DNA of 64,000 nucleotides from Alphaproteobacteria bacterium (GCA_017307375.1 JAFKFH010000007.1:310001-374000); one strand, 5' to 3'. Counted from the stretch's first letter, positions 1 to 8,673 are shown. The notes: generated by a model from the sequence alone, not told the origin. Numbers and translations are program-made.

Positions 1-1013
1 GCCTGCCAGCAAAGCGCGACGATGCCGGGGGTGGTCAGGCCGCCGCCGATGAAGATCGCGTCCGGCCGGTCCAGCCCGGCCAGCGCTGCCGGGACCTCGC
101 CCTGGACCACCCGCAGCCGCGGCACGCCGAGATGTTCGGCATTGACCCGGGCGCGGGCGGCGCGCGACGGGTTGCGCTCGATGCCGACGGCCTGGGCGGT
201 CGGGCAGGCGCGCAGCCATTCGATCGCGATCGACCCCGAGCCGGCGCCGATATCCCACAACAACTCGCCCGGCCGCGGCGACAGCCGCGCCAGGCTGGCG
301 GCGCGGACGTCGCGCTTGGTGATCTGGCCGTCATGGTCGAAGGCATCGTCGGGCAGTCCCGGCACCCTGGCCAGGATCAGCGCGTCGGTCTCGGCGCGCA
401 GATCGATCGCCAGCAGGTTCAGGTCGGCAAAGACCTTGTCGGCCGGCCATTCGGCGACCTTCGTCGTATGAATGTTTTCCTGTGGTCCACCCAGGTGCTC
501 CATGACGTGGACGATCGAGCGGGCGAAGCCGCGTGTCGCCAGCAGCGAGGCGACCTGGTGCGGCGTGGCCCGATCGGCCGACAGCAGGATGACCCGCACG
601 CCGTCGAACAATTCCGGCACCAGGCCGGAAACCGGCCGGCCGCAGGCCGAGACCAGGACGGTCGTCTGCTGGTCCCAGCCGAGCCGGGCGCAGGCGAGCG
701 CCAGCGACGACACGGCCGGAATCACCTCGATCGATCCGGGCGGCAGCCTTCGTGCCAGGGTCGCGGCGACGCCGTGCAGCAGCGGATCGCCGCTTGCCAG
801 CACGACGACCGGCCGATCGCTGGCCGCGATTTCCTCGATCAGCGGATGCATCGGCGAGGGCCAGGCCCGGGCGGGCGCCAGGCCCTTCGGCAGCAGCCCG
901 ATCTGGCGTTCCGCGCCGACGATCTGCCGGGCCTGGGTCAGCGCGTCGCGCGCCGCCGGCGACAGCCCGGCCCAGCCATCCTCGCCGATGCCGACGACCG
1001 TCACCTTAGCCAT
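1..1013 (-). CDS. cobL: Precorrin-6Y C5,15-methyltransferase (decarboxylating) CobL, 3' end cut by window
   Basis: Bifunctional corrin-ring enzyme that methylates precorrin-6B (6Y) at C-5 and C-15 with SAM and decarboxylates the C-12 side chain, giving precorrin-8. About 337 residues are visible. The N-terminal CbiE-like domain (about 1-200) carries ASGDPLLHG near residue 73. The C-terminal CbiT-like domain (from about 225) has the SAM-binding WDIGAGSGSIAIEW around 253-266 and FIGGG near 321. The family is about 400 residues, so some 60 C-terminal residues lie outside the window. The ATG start overlaps the end of cobK by 8 nt, so the two are co-translated. The E-T fusion is the form typical of the aerobic pathway. 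Confidence 0.95.
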   Translation of the reverse strand, partial: MAKVTVVGIGEDGWAGLSPAARDALTQARQIVGAERQIGLLPKGLAPARAWPSPMHPLIEEIAASDRPVVVLASGDPLLHGVAATLARRLPPGSIEVIPAVSSLALACARLGWDQQTTVLVSACGRPVSGLVPELFDGVRVILLSADRATPHQVASLLATRGFARSIVHVMEHLGGPQENIHTTKVAEWPADKVFADLNLLAIDLRAETDALILARVPGLPDDAFDHDGQITKRDVRAASLARLSPRPGELLWDIGAGSGSIAIEWLRACPTAQAVGIERNPSRAARARVNAEHLGVPRLRVVQGEVPAALAGLDRPDAIFIGGGLTTPGIVALCWQ

Positions 1014-1752
1014 GGCTGAGCCCCCTGATCCAATCCAGCGCGGCCGCCGCACCCGGCACCAGCACGCCGTCGGGTGGTGGCGGGCGGCGCACCATGACGA
1101 CCGGCAGGCCCAGCCGGCGCGCCGCGGTCAGTTTGGCTTCGGCGGCCGGGCCGCCCGAATTCTTGGTGACGATCGACCGGATGCCGTGCCGCTCGATCAG
1201 CGCCAGTTCGTCGTCCAGCACGAAGGGGCCGCGGGCTTCGACATAGGTGAAATCCGGTGCCGGATCCGGCCGGTCGATGACCCGGGCGACGAAGACGACG
1301 TCGCGGCGCGCGGCGAAGGGGGCAAGCTCGGTCCGCCCGACCGTCAGGAAGCAGGGCGACGCGGGGACCGCCCGGGCCGCCGCGACCATGTCGTCGACCT
1401 CCCGCCAGTCGTCGCCCGGCTGTGGCGTCCATGGCGGTCGCAGCACGTGGATGACCGGCACCCCGGCAGTGGCGGCGGCGCGGGCGGCATTGGCGGACAT
1501 CTGGCGGGCGAACGGATGGGTCGAATCGACGACCGCATCGATTTGCTCCGCGGCGAGCCAGGCCGCGAGGCCGTCGGGGCCGCCGAACCCGCCGATGCGG
1601 ACATGGCCGGGCACGGCCCGCCGTTCGCGCGTCACCCCGGCCATCGCCGTGATCGCCTCGACCTCGCCGTCGCCGGCAAGTTGCTCGGCGAGGTCGAAGG
1701 CCTCGGCCGACCCACCGAGGACGAGGACGCGGAAACGACGGCTGGCGGGCAC
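1006..1752 (-). CDS. cobK: Precorrin-6A reductase CobK
   Basis: NADPH-dependent reductase that turns precorrin-6A into precorrin-6B, the substrate of CobL encoded just downstream. The 248-residue length is normal for CobK/CbiJ. The N-terminal VLVLGGSAEA is the nucleotide-binding start of the fold. STHPFARQMSANA (about 85-98) and TVGRTELAPF (mid-protein) match conserved family blocks. It is the first gene of the cobK-cobL pair and is transcribed away from cobA. Only 48 bp separate the two divergent starts, too little for a riboswitch; the AT-rich cattataat there could be a -10 element. Confidence 0.93.
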   Translation of the reverse strand: MPASRRFRVLVLGGSAEAFDLAEQLAGDGEVEAITAMAGVTRERRAVPGHVRIGGFGGPDGLAAWLAAEQIDAVVDSTHPFARQMSANAARAAATAGVPVIHVLRPPWTPQPGDDWREVDDMVAAARAVPASPCFLTVGRTELAPFAARRDVVFVARVIDRPDPAPDFTYVEARGPFVLDDELALIERHGIRSIVTKNSGGPAAEAKLTAARRLGLPVVMVRRPPPPDGVLVPGAAAALDWIRGLSHG

Positions 1753-1800
1753 GACCCGAACTCCTGTTCATGCAAAGGCGCGGCCATTATAATCGGACGC

Positions 1801-2697
1801 ATGAGTATCGTCAGCGATAGCGCGTTTCGCGATCAGCCCAAAGCGTCACATCCGTCCGGCGACCGGGGGGCTGCCGACCGGGGCCCGGCCGACTGGACGG
1901 CGGCGATGCCCGTGTTCCAGCCCGGCTGGGTCTGGCTTGCCGGTGCGGGGCCGGGCGATCCCGGGCTGATCACGCTGCAGGTGCTGCACGGGCTGCAGCG
2001 CGCCGACGTGATCTTCTACGATGCGCTGGTCGGCGAGGGCGTGCTGGATTTCGCCCCTGCCGCCACCCGGCGCATCTTCGTCGGCAAGCGGGGGGGCGTC
2101 GCCTCGCCCCGCCAGCCGGAGATCAACCGCCAATTGATCGAAGCGGCGCGCAGTGGCGCCCGCGTGTTGCGCCTGAAGGGCGGCGATCCCTTCGTCTTCG
2201 GCCGCGGCGCCGAGGAGGCGAGCGGCCTGTTCGAGGCCGGGGTCCCGTTCCGGGTCCTGCCGGGGGTCACCTCGGGCATCGGCGGCCTTGCCTATGCCGG
2301 CATTCCGGTGACCCATCGCGACCACAATCATGCGGTCACGTTCATCACCGCGCATGACCAGAGCGGCGATATCGCCCGCGCCCTGGACTGGCCGGCGCTG
2401 GCCAGGGGCGCACCCGTCCTGGTCATCTACATGGGCTTTCGCCTGCTCGGGCCGATCGCCGAGCGGCTGCTGGCTGCCGGCCGTCCGGCCGACGAGCCGG
2501 TCGCGGTGGTCTCCAAGGCGACGACGGCCGAGCAGCGCACGCTGGTCACGACCCTCGGTGCCTGCGTCGCCGAGACCGAGGCCGCCGGCATCGAATCGCC
2601 GGTGCTGATCGTCGTCGGCCCGGTGGTGCGCGCCCGGCCGTTGCTGAACTGGTTCGAGGCGCTGACGCCGCCGCAAGCGGCCCTCAAGTCCGCCTGA
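1801..2697 (+). CDS. cobA: Uroporphyrinogen-III C-methyltransferase CobA (SUMT)
   Basis: Adds two SAM-derived methyl groups to uroporphyrinogen III (C-2 and C-7), giving precorrin-2, the entry step to cobalamin and siroheme. It has the signature GAGPGDPGLITLQ (about 48-60) and LKGGDPFVFGRGAEE (about 125-139) of tetrapyrrole methylases. From this ATG the protein is 298 residues, with a non-conserved leader of about 40; a second ATG at 1906 would give a size closer to the usual 260-280. The open frame extends far upstream only because it shadows cobK. The stop overlaps the cobB start in TGATG, beginning a tightly coupled cobA-cobB-cobD-cbiB operon. Confidence 0.93.
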   Translation: MSIVSDSAFRDQPKASHPSGDRGAADRGPADWTAAMPVFQPGWVWLAGAGPGDPGLITLQVLHGLQRADVIFYDALVGEGVLDFAPAATRRIFVGKRGGVASPRQPEINRQLIEAARSGARVLRLKGGDPFVFGRGAEEASGLFEAGVPFRVLPGVTSGIGGLAYAGIPVTHRDHNHAVTFITAHDQSGDIARALDWPALARGAPVLVIYMGFRLLGPIAERLLAAGRPADEPVAVVSKATTAEQRTLVTTLGACVAETEAAGIESPVLIVVGPVVRARPLLNWFEALTPPQAALKSA

Positions 2698-3959
2698 TGC
2701 CGCCCCCCGGCCTGATCGTTTCCGCGCCCGCCTCGGGGGCGGGCAAGACCACGGTGACGCTGGGGCTGCTGGCGGCCCTGGGGGCTGCCGGCGCCAAGCT
2801 CGGCCCCGACTACATCGACCCCGGTTTCCATCGCGCCGCCAGCGGCCGCCCGTCGCGCAATCTCGACCCCTGGGCAATGCGCCCGTCGCTGCTGGCCAGC
2901 CTGGTGAACGAGACCGGCGCCGATGCCGACCTGATCATCGCCGAAGGGGCGATGGGCCTGTTCGACGGGGCCGAACATCCGGGTGCTCGCGGCCATGGCG
3001 GTACCGCCGAACTGGCGCGCGCTACCGGCTGGCCGGTCGTGCTGGTCGTGCCCGCCGACGGCATGGCGCAATCGGTCGGCGCGCTGGTCCAGGGCTTCGC
3101 CCGCTTCGATCCGATGGTCAGCATTGCCGGCGTCATCCTCAACCGGGTGGCGAGCCCCCGGCATGAGCGGCTGCTGCGCAGCGGCCTCGGCGAAATGCCG
3201 GTATTCGGCGCGATCCCGCGCGACGCGGCGCTGGCCCTGCCGTCGCGTCATCTCGGTCTCGTCCAGGCCGAGGAGGCACCCGACCTCGCCGCTTTCGTCG
3301 CCCATGCGGCGCAGGTCGCACGCGACCATTGCGATCTCGCGGCAATTCGCGCGGCGGCCCGCCCGACGATCCTGGCGCGGCCCGATCCGCCCGTCGCGCT
3401 ACCGCCCCTGGGACAGCGCATCGCGGTCGCGTCCGACGTGGCCTTCCGCTTCGCCTATCCCCATCTGCTCGACGGCTGGCGCCGGGCGGGGGCCGAGATT
3501 TTGCCCTTCTCGCCGCTGGCCGACGAGGTGCCGCAGGGCGACGCGGTCTATCTGCCCGGCGGTTACCCCGAGCTTCATGCCGGGCGGCTGGCCGCGTCGT
3601 CGCGCTTCCTGGCGGGGCTCGCGCGGATGCCGGTCGCCTATGGCGAATGCGGCGGCTACATGGTGCTCGGCCACGGCCTCGTCGATGCTGACGGCACGCG
3701 CCACCGGATGGCCGGGCTGCTGCCGGTCGAGACCAGTTTCGCCAGGCGCCGCCTGCATCTCGGCTATCGCCTGGCCAAATCGGTTGCGACGACGCCGTTC
3801 GGCCCGGCGGGCACCCTGTTCCGGGCGCACGAATTCCACTACGCCTCGGTGGTGGCGGGCGACGGCGTCGACCCGGCCTTCATCGTCGACGGCACGGCCG
3901 TCGGGGCGCGGGCCGGCGGCGTGTTCGGTTCGTTCCTGCATCTGATCGACATGGCCTGA
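2697..3959 (+). CDS. cobB: (Hydrogeno)cobyrinic acid a,c-diamide synthase CobB
   Basis: Glutamine- and ATP-dependent amidase for the a and c carboxylates of the corrin ring; the CobN product complex then chelates cobalt in the aerobic route. At 420 residues it lies in the normal range. The N-terminal dethiobiotin-synthetase-like domain has the P-loop SAPASGAGKTT (8-18) and KLGPDYIDPGFH. The C-terminal class I glutamine amidotransferase domain has LPGGYPE (286-292) and the nucleophile Cys318 in AYGECGGYMVLG, with the late His in AHEFHYAS. Its start and stop each overlap the neighbouring genes by one base, showing translational coupling. Confidence 0.95.
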   Translation: MPPPGLIVSAPASGAGKTTVTLGLLAALGAAGAKLGPDYIDPGFHRAASGRPSRNLDPWAMRPSLLASLVNETGADADLIIAEGAMGLFDGAEHPGARGHGGTAELARATGWPVVLVVPADGMAQSVGALVQGFARFDPMVSIAGVILNRVASPRHERLLRSGLGEMPVFGAIPRDAALALPSRHLGLVQAEEAPDLAAFVAHAAQVARDHCDLAAIRAAARPTILARPDPPVALPPLGQRIAVASDVAFRFAYPHLLDGWRRAGAEILPFSPLADEVPQGDAVYLPGGYPELHAGRLAASSRFLAGLARMPVAYGECGGYMVLGHGLVDADGTRHRMAGLLPVETSFARRRLHLGYRLAKSVATTPFGPAGTLFRAHEFHYASVVAGDGVDPAFIVDGTAVGARAGGVFGSFLHLIDMA

Positions 3960-4903
3960 TGACCCAGACCCTTCAGCATGGCGGCCGCCTGTCGGATGCG
4001 GCGCGCCAATACGGCATTCCCCGCGCCGACTGGCTCGACCTGTCGACCGGCATCAATCCGCTTCCCTATCCGGTGCCCGAACTGCCGGCCGCGGCATGGA
4101 CCCGGCTGCCCGATCCCGCCGATCTCGAAGTCCTCGAGCAGGTCGCGGCGACCGCCTACGGGGCGGCCTGCATCGTGGCGGCGCCGGGCACCCAGGCGCT
4201 GATCCAGATGTTGCCGACCGTGCTGCGGCCGGCCAGCGCCTCGATTCCCCAGCCGACCTATGGCGAGCATCTCGCTGCCTGGGCCGATATTCCCAAGGTG
4301 TCGGCCGACGAGGCCGAACTGGTCGTGCTGGTCAACCCGAACAACCCCGATGGCCGCCGGCGGCCGCATGGCGAGATCGCCGGGTTGCTGGCGGCGGGCG
4401 CGACCGTCGTGGTCGACGAGTCCTTTGCCGACGTCGATCCGGAAATCAGCGTCGCCGGGTTGCGGACGCCCGGGCTGATCGTCCTGCGCTCGTTCGGCAA
4501 GTTCTTCGGCCTTGCCGGGCTGCGCCTGGGTTTCGCGATGGGCGATCCCGCCATCGTCGAAGCGCTGCGCCGGCGTCTTGGACCCTGGGCCGTGCCCGGC
4601 CCGGCCCTGGCGATCGGGCAGCGCGCCCTGGCCGACGCGGCCTGGATCGGGCAGACCCGGCGGCGGCTTGCCGACGATGCCGCGCGGCTCGACGCGCTGC
4701 TGCGGGCGGCAGGTTGCGACGTCGTCGGCGGCACCAGCCTGTTCAGGCTGGTCCGACATGGCGATGCCCGGGGCTTGCATCGCCGCCTGGCGCGGGCCGG
4801 GATCTGGACCCGCCTGTTCGACTACGCGCCGGACTGGCTGCGCTTCGGCCTGCCGGGGGCGGCGGCGGATTGGGATCGGCTGGCGGCGGCCCTCGATGGG
4901 TGA
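3959..4903 (+). CDS. cobD: Threonine-phosphate decarboxylase CobD (P. denitrificans CobC)
   Basis: PLP enzyme of the aspartate aminotransferase fold that decarboxylates L-threonine O-3-phosphate to (R)-1-amino-2-propanol phosphate, the linker of the nucleotide loop. Visible motifs are DLSTGINPLPYP (27-38), the PLP-contacting NPNNPDG (126-132), DESFADVD and the Schiff-base Lys181 in SFGKFFGLAGLRLGF. Length 314 is slightly short for the family but complete. It sits between cobB and cbiB with overlaps on both sides. CbiB uses its product directly, so the order fits the pathway. Confidence 0.92.
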   Translation: MTQTLQHGGRLSDAARQYGIPRADWLDLSTGINPLPYPVPELPAAAWTRLPDPADLEVLEQVAATAYGAACIVAAPGTQALIQMLPTVLRPASASIPQPTYGEHLAAWADIPKVSADEAELVVLVNPNNPDGRRRPHGEIAGLLAAGATVVVDESFADVDPEISVAGLRTPGLIVLRSFGKFFGLAGLRLGFAMGDPAIVEALRRRLGPWAVPGPALAIGQRALADAAWIGQTRRRLADDAARLDALLRAAGCDVVGGTSLFRLVRHGDARGLHRRLARAGIWTRLFDYAPDWLRFGLPGAAADWDRLAAALDG

Positions 4904-5807
4904 TCCGCGGCTGTTGGCGCTGGCGCTGGCGCTCGATGCCCTGGTCGGCGATCCCTACTGGCTCTGGACCAGGGTGCCGCATCCGGTGACCTTGTTCGGC
5001 CGTGCGATCGGATGGCTGGAACGGCGGATGAACCGCGCGACCGATTCGCCGCGCATGAGGCGCGTGGCGGGTATCGGCCTCCTCGTGATCCTGATGGCCC
5101 CCCTGGTCCTGATCGGGGCGAAGATTTCCGGTCCGGTCGTCGACGTGATCGTGGTGGCCGTGCTGGTCGCCCAGCGCAGTCTTTACGACCATGTGCGCGC
5201 GGTGGCCGCGGCACGCGACCTGGCGGCGGCGCGGACGGCGGTCGGCCATATCGTCGGTCGCGACCCCGCGACGCTCGATCAGGCCGGCGTCTGCCGGGCC
5301 GCCATCGAATCCTGTGCCGAAAGCCTGTCGGACGGGATCGTCGCCCCGGTCTTCTGGTACGCGCTGGCCGGATTGCCCGGGATCCTCGCCTACAAGCTGG
5401 TCAACACCGCCGATTCGATGATCGGTCACAAGGATGATCGCTACATCGATTTCGGCTGGGCGGCGGCCCGGCTCGACGATGCGATGAACCTGATCCCGGC
5501 GCGGGCCTCGGGACTGATGATCGCCCTGGTCTCGCGCCGCTTCGGCGAGGTCGCCGCGATCATGCGGCGCGATGCGCCGCTGCACGACTCGCCGAATGCC
5601 GGTTGGCCCGAGGCGGCGATGGCCGCAAGCCTGGACGTCGCCCTCGGCGGACCCCGGATCTACGACGGCGAGCGCCACGACGGGCCCTGGTTCAACGGAC
5701 AAGGCCGGCAGGAAGCCACCCCGGCCGACATCGGCGCCAGCCTGCGCCTGCTCGCCGGCGCCTGTCTTGTCCAGTTTTCCGTGGTCGTCCTGGCCGCCCT
5801 GGTCTGA
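4896..5807 (+). CDS. cbiB: Adenosylcobinamide-phosphate synthase CbiB
   Basis: Integral membrane enzyme that joins the aminopropanol (phosphate) arm to adenosylcobyric acid. The 303-residue protein begins with LALDALVGDPYW, the conserved CbiB start. It also has HPVTLFGR, AIESCAESLSDGIVAPVFWYALAGLPG and KLVNTADSMIGHKDDRY, all family hallmarks, and several hydrophobic segments. The ATG chosen overlaps the cobD stop by 8 nt and gives the conserved N terminus; the longer open frame upstream only shadows cobD. It is the last gene of the operon and ends 10 bp from the convergent tctC-like gene. Confidence 0.93.
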   Translation: MGDPRLLALALALDALVGDPYWLWTRVPHPVTLFGRAIGWLERRMNRATDSPRMRRVAGIGLLVILMAPLVLIGAKISGPVVDVIVVAVLVAQRSLYDHVRAVAAARDLAAARTAVGHIVGRDPATLDQAGVCRAAIESCAESLSDGIVAPVFWYALAGLPGILAYKLVNTADSMIGHKDDRYIDFGWAAARLDDAMNLIPARASGLMIALVSRRFGEVAAIMRRDAPLHDSPNAGWPEAAMAASLDVALGGPRIYDGERHDGPWFNGQGRQEATPADIGASLRLLAGACLVQFSVVVLAALV

Positions 5808-5817
5808 GCCGGCCGCG

Positions 5818-6774
5818 TCAGGCCGCACCGAGCTCGGCGACGATGCGCCGGTCGCGGTTCAGGTCGATCTTCAGCCCGTCGGGGCCGAGCGGGTCGAGCG
5901 TGTAGCCGAGCGACTTGGCGGCGCGTCGGGTCGCGGGCGCCCCGGCCGCCTTGCGCAGCGCGGCATCGAGACGGCCGGCGGCCTCGGCGGACATGCCCGG
6001 CGGCCCGAACAGGCCCAGGGCCAGCGTGAACGACAGTTTTGGGTTCGCCGTCAGTTCGGCCAGCGTCGGCGTGCCCGGATATCTAGGCGAGCGTTTGGCG
6101 CCGCTGGTGACGAGTGGCCGCAGGGCGGGCGCCCGGCTGGCCATCAATGCGAAGAGGTTGGTGGCGAAGACGGTCGCGTCCGCCCTGCCGGCGGCGATCG
6201 TGGCCAATGCGGCTTCCTGGCTGTCGACCGGGATCAGTTCGGCGCCAAAGCCGCCGCGCCGGGCGACGACCTCGGCGAACAGGCTGTGGGCGCTGCGGAT
6301 GCCCAGGGTCGCGATGCGGACCTTGCGCCCCGGCGCGATCGCCGGGATGCCGTCGAGACCCTTGCCCAGCGCGCCGGCCGGGCCGATCAGCGCAAAACTG
6401 TCGCCGCGGGTCAGCTTGGTCACCGGGGTGAAGCGCTGGGGGTCGACATCCGCCTTCCATTGCACGGGGTAGGCGGCCAGCAGCGGATTGGCCGTCAGCA
6501 GCAGGTCGTTCGACGTCGCCGGCAGCCGATAGATGTGTTCGATCGGCGACGGCACGTCCGGCCGGCTGCCGAACGGCACCAGGGTCACCGGCATCTTCAA
6601 CGATGCCTGGACGTCCGGTTGCAGCAAAGAGGCCAGCTTGACGGTCAGTTGCGATGGCACCGCGATCCACAGCCGCAGGCCGTCTTCGGCGCGCGCGGTG
6701 CCCGCGACCCCGAGCGTCGCGGCCGTGCCGCCCAGGATCAGGCGCCGGCGATCGATCCGATACGGCTTGGCCAT
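5818..6774 (-). CDS. TctC/Bug-family periplasmic substrate-binding protein
   Basis: Extracytoplasmic receptor of the tripartite tricarboxylate transporter (Bug) family, 318 residues. The N terminus has a twin-arginine-type signal, DRRRLILGG followed by an Ala-rich stretch to TARAED. The body shows the usual TctC pattern: NDLLLTANPLL, VTKLTRGDSFALIG, RSAHSLFAEVVARR and LVTSGAKRSPRYPGTPTLAEL. The ligand is unknown; many Bug proteins bind carboxylates. No tctA or tctB permease lies beside it, so it may share a transporter elsewhere or act as a sensor. It converges on the cobalamin operon and is probably unrelated to it. Confidence 0.85.
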   Translation of the reverse strand: MAKPYRIDRRRLILGGTAATLGVAGTARAEDGLRLWIAVPSQLTVKLASLLQPDVQASLKMPVTLVPFGSRPDVPSPIEHIYRLPATSNDLLLTANPLLAAYPVQWKADVDPQRFTPVTKLTRGDSFALIGPAGALGKGLDGIPAIAPGRKVRIATLGIRSAHSLFAEVVARRGGFGAELIPVDSQEAALATIAAGRADATVFATNLFALMASRAPALRPLVTSGAKRSPRYPGTPTLAELTANPKLSFTLALGLFGPPGMSAEAAGRLDAALRKAAGAPATRRAAKSLGYTLDPLGPDGLKIDLNRDRRIVAELGAA

Positions 6775-6828
6775 CTCATCCCCCCGAACATGTCGTTTGA
6801 ACGATTAAGCGCCGAGCCGGAGGGGCTT

Positions 6829-7068
6829 TCAAGCTGCGGTCGTCGCCTGGCCGGGGATTCGGGCGGCACGATGGCGATTTGCGACCATGCGGTCGTGCAG
6901 CTCGATGATCGTGCGCGAGCCGGTGGTGGTGAACAGGAACGGCAGCACCCCGTGGATCAGGCAGAGGATGCCGGCGCCGATCATGCGCAGGCCGAAATAG
7001 CTGGCGCTGCCGAAATGCTCGCCATAGGTCTCGCCGACCGAGGCGGGATGGCTCGTGAACAGGCGCAT
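6829..7068 (-). CDS. DUF6356-like small membrane protein
   Basis: A 79-residue protein with one strong hydrophobic segment, YFGLRMIGAGILCLIHGVLP (about 24-43). The H-P-x-S-V-G-E-T-Y start and the central GILCLIHGVLPFLF resemble the DUF6356 family of small capsule/membrane-associated proteins. Its function is unknown. It is divergent from the Lrp regulator gene, and the inverted repeat between them could control either one. Confidence 0.75.
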   Translation of the reverse strand: MRLFTSHPASVGETYGEHFGSASYFGLRMIGAGILCLIHGVLPFLFTTTGSRTIIELHDRMVANRHRAARIPGQATTAA

Positions 7069-7080
7069 ATGTCCAACTCC

Positions 7081-7102
7081 CTGATTTTTCTGACAGAATC
7101 AG
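7081..7102. promoter_or_regulatory. Inverted repeat in the DUF6356/lrp divergent region
   Basis: CTGATT-N10-AATCAG, a perfect 6-bp inverted repeat in an AT-rich patch between the two divergent genes. The position and dyad fit an operator, for example for the adjacent Lrp protein. No experiment or consensus confirms this. Confidence 0.35.
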
Positions 7103-7204
7103 GATATGGTCCAGCCGGCGGAATGTTTTTGCTTTATCAGTCGTGCTTGCATCGATCTGCGCAAGCTGATCCTATGAAAGGGATAGATCGAGGAACTGTA
7201 TTTC

Positions 7205-7663
7205 GTGGATGCGATAGATCGTAGAATTCTCATGTGCCTGCAGGAGGATGCCCAGATGCCGCTGGAGGCGCTGGCCGAGCGGGTCGGGCTGTCGCCTTCG
7301 CCCTGCTGGCGGCGGATCCAGAAGCTCGAGGCGCAAGGGGTGATCAAGAAGCGCGTCGCGCTACTCGATCCGGACAAGCTCAATGTCGGGGTGACGGTCT
7401 TCGTGGCGGTCCGCACCAACCGGCACGACATGGAATGGGCCGAACAGTTCTGCCGCGCGGTCTCGGACATCCCCGAAGTCGTCGAATTCTATCGGATGAG
7501 CGGCGAGACCGACTATCTGCTGCGCGTCGTCGTGCCCAACATCGCCGCCTATGACGACGTCTACAAGCGGCTGATCAAGACCGCGAGCCTCTATGACGTC
7601 TCCTCGAACTTCGCGATGGAGCGCATCAAGTACACGACGGCGTTGCCCGTCGACTATGCCTGA
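7205..7663 (+). CDS. Lrp/AsnC family transcriptional regulator
   Basis: 152-residue feast/famine regulator. The N-terminal winged HTH covers about 1-60, with DAIDRRILMCLQEDAQ and the recognition region LAERVGLSPSPCWRRIQKLEAQGVI. The C-terminal RAM ligand-binding domain (about 65-150) includes VEFYRMSGETDYLLRVV. The start is GTG, immediately preceding the conserved DAIDRRIL. The target and effector are unknown; Lrp proteins often control amino-acid metabolism or export and their own gene. Confidence 0.92.
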   Translation: MDAIDRRILMCLQEDAQMPLEALAERVGLSPSPCWRRIQKLEAQGVIKKRVALLDPDKLNVGVTVFVAVRTNRHDMEWAEQFCRAVSDIPEVVEFYRMSGETDYLLRVVVPNIAAYDDVYKRLIKTASLYDVSSNFAMERIKYTTALPVDYA

Positions 7664-7697
7664 CCGCCTACTTGCCACGTGATCTGCGAAGATCGGG

Positions 7698-8621
7698 CTA
7701 CACGGTTGCGACCGACCCGGCGGCAACCGCGTAGAGACATTCCCGGAACCATTGGTGCCCCGCATCGTCCTGGTTCCTGGGATGCCACAGCGCGGCAAGC
7801 TTCGCCGGCGCCAGCCGCAGCGGCGGCGGCTGGACGTCGAGGTCCTGGGTGAAACGTTCTAGAAAGCGGCGGGGCAGGGTACAGACGCAATTCGAGTTGG
7901 CGAGGATCACCGGGGCCAGCGCGTAGCTCTGAATCGATACCGTCACGCGCCGGCTGCGTCCCAGTTTTGCCAGCGCATCGTCGACAAGGCCGGAGAAACC
8001 GCCGCCGTCCGACGAGATCAGCAGATGATCGAGGGCGCAGAAGGCGTCGAGGTCGAGCGGGCCGGTGCCGCGCGGATGGCCCTTGCGCTGAGCGGTGAGA
8101 AAATCGTCGTCGAGCAGCGGACGCTGGCGCAAGTCGCCGGGCCCCTGGCCCGCGCCGGCGACCATCAGGTCGACGTTGCCGCCGGCCAGCCGTTCGGCGA
8201 TATCGGCTGTCGGCGTCACCAGGGCCAGCCGAGCACCGGGCGCCTCGCGGGCGAGCCGCGTGACCAGGCCGGGCGACAGGATCGCGGCCGGGTTCTCGTG
8301 GATCGCCAGGACGAAGGTACGGCCGGTACGGGCAGGGTCGAAGCGCGCCGGCCCCTCGACGATGCGGCGCAGCGCGGCCAGGGCTTCGTTGAGTTCGGCT
8401 GCCAGGCCGAGCGCGCGCGGCGTCGGCACCACGCCGCGGCCGGTCGGCGCGGGCACGAACAGAGAATCGTCGAGCGCCCGGCGCAAGCGGTTCAGCCGCG
8501 CCGACAGCGCTGGCTGGCTCAGGCCCAGCCGCGCCGCGGCATGGGTGATGTTGCGGTCGAGCAACAAGGCTTCGAGCGCGAGCAGGAGGCCGAGATCGAT
8601 ATCGCTGAGGTCTGGCGGCAT
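7698..8621 (-). CDS. LysR family transcriptional regulator
   Basis: 307 residues. The N-terminal winged HTH (DIDLGLLLALEALLLDRN, then AAARLGLSQPALSARLNRLR, about 8-50) is followed by a periplasmic-binding-like effector domain (about 95-300). The 'aa.RLg.SqpAlSarL.rLR' pattern is closest to the NodD/PcpR-like subgroup. It is divergent from the MBL hydrolase gene, with a perfect 17-bp palindrome between them, so it probably controls the MBL-alpha/beta hydrolase pair and itself. The effector is unknown. Confidence 0.9.
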   Translation of the reverse strand: MPPDLSDIDLGLLLALEALLLDRNITHAAARLGLSQPALSARLNRLRRALDDSLFVPAPTGRGVVPTPRALGLAAELNEALAALRRIVEGPARFDPARTGRTFVLAIHENPAAILSPGLVTRLAREAPGARLALVTPTADIAERLAGGNVDLMVAGAGQGPGDLRQRPLLDDDFLTAQRKGHPRGTGPLDLDAFCALDHLLISSDGGGFSGLVDDALAKLGRSRRVTVSIQSYALAPVILANSNCVCTLPRRFLERFTQDLDVQPPPLRLAPAKLAALWHPRNQDDAGHQWFRECLYAVAAGSVATV

Positions 8622-8656
8622 GGCCCGAGCCTAGCACGCGCGCAGCCTCACCGGCA

Positions 8657-8673
8657 TGGATAGGTCCTATCCA
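8657..8673. promoter_or_regulatory. 17-bp perfect palindrome, probable LysR operator
   Basis: TGGATAGG-T-CCTATCCA: 8-bp arms around a single base, 36 bp upstream of the LysR start and 73 bp upstream of the hydrolase start. Divergent LysR regulators usually bind such dyads. The palindrome also argues against starting the MBL protein at the upstream ATG that overlaps it. Confidence 0.6.

Noticed and set aside
472-1800. N-terminal extension of the cobA frame
   Set aside because: It lies antisense to cobL and cobK, and the extra residues are low-complexity. SUMT homology begins after 1801.
1753-1800. Possible second B12 riboswitch between cobK and cobA
   Set aside because: Only 48 bp, with no B12 box or CCGCAACTG element.
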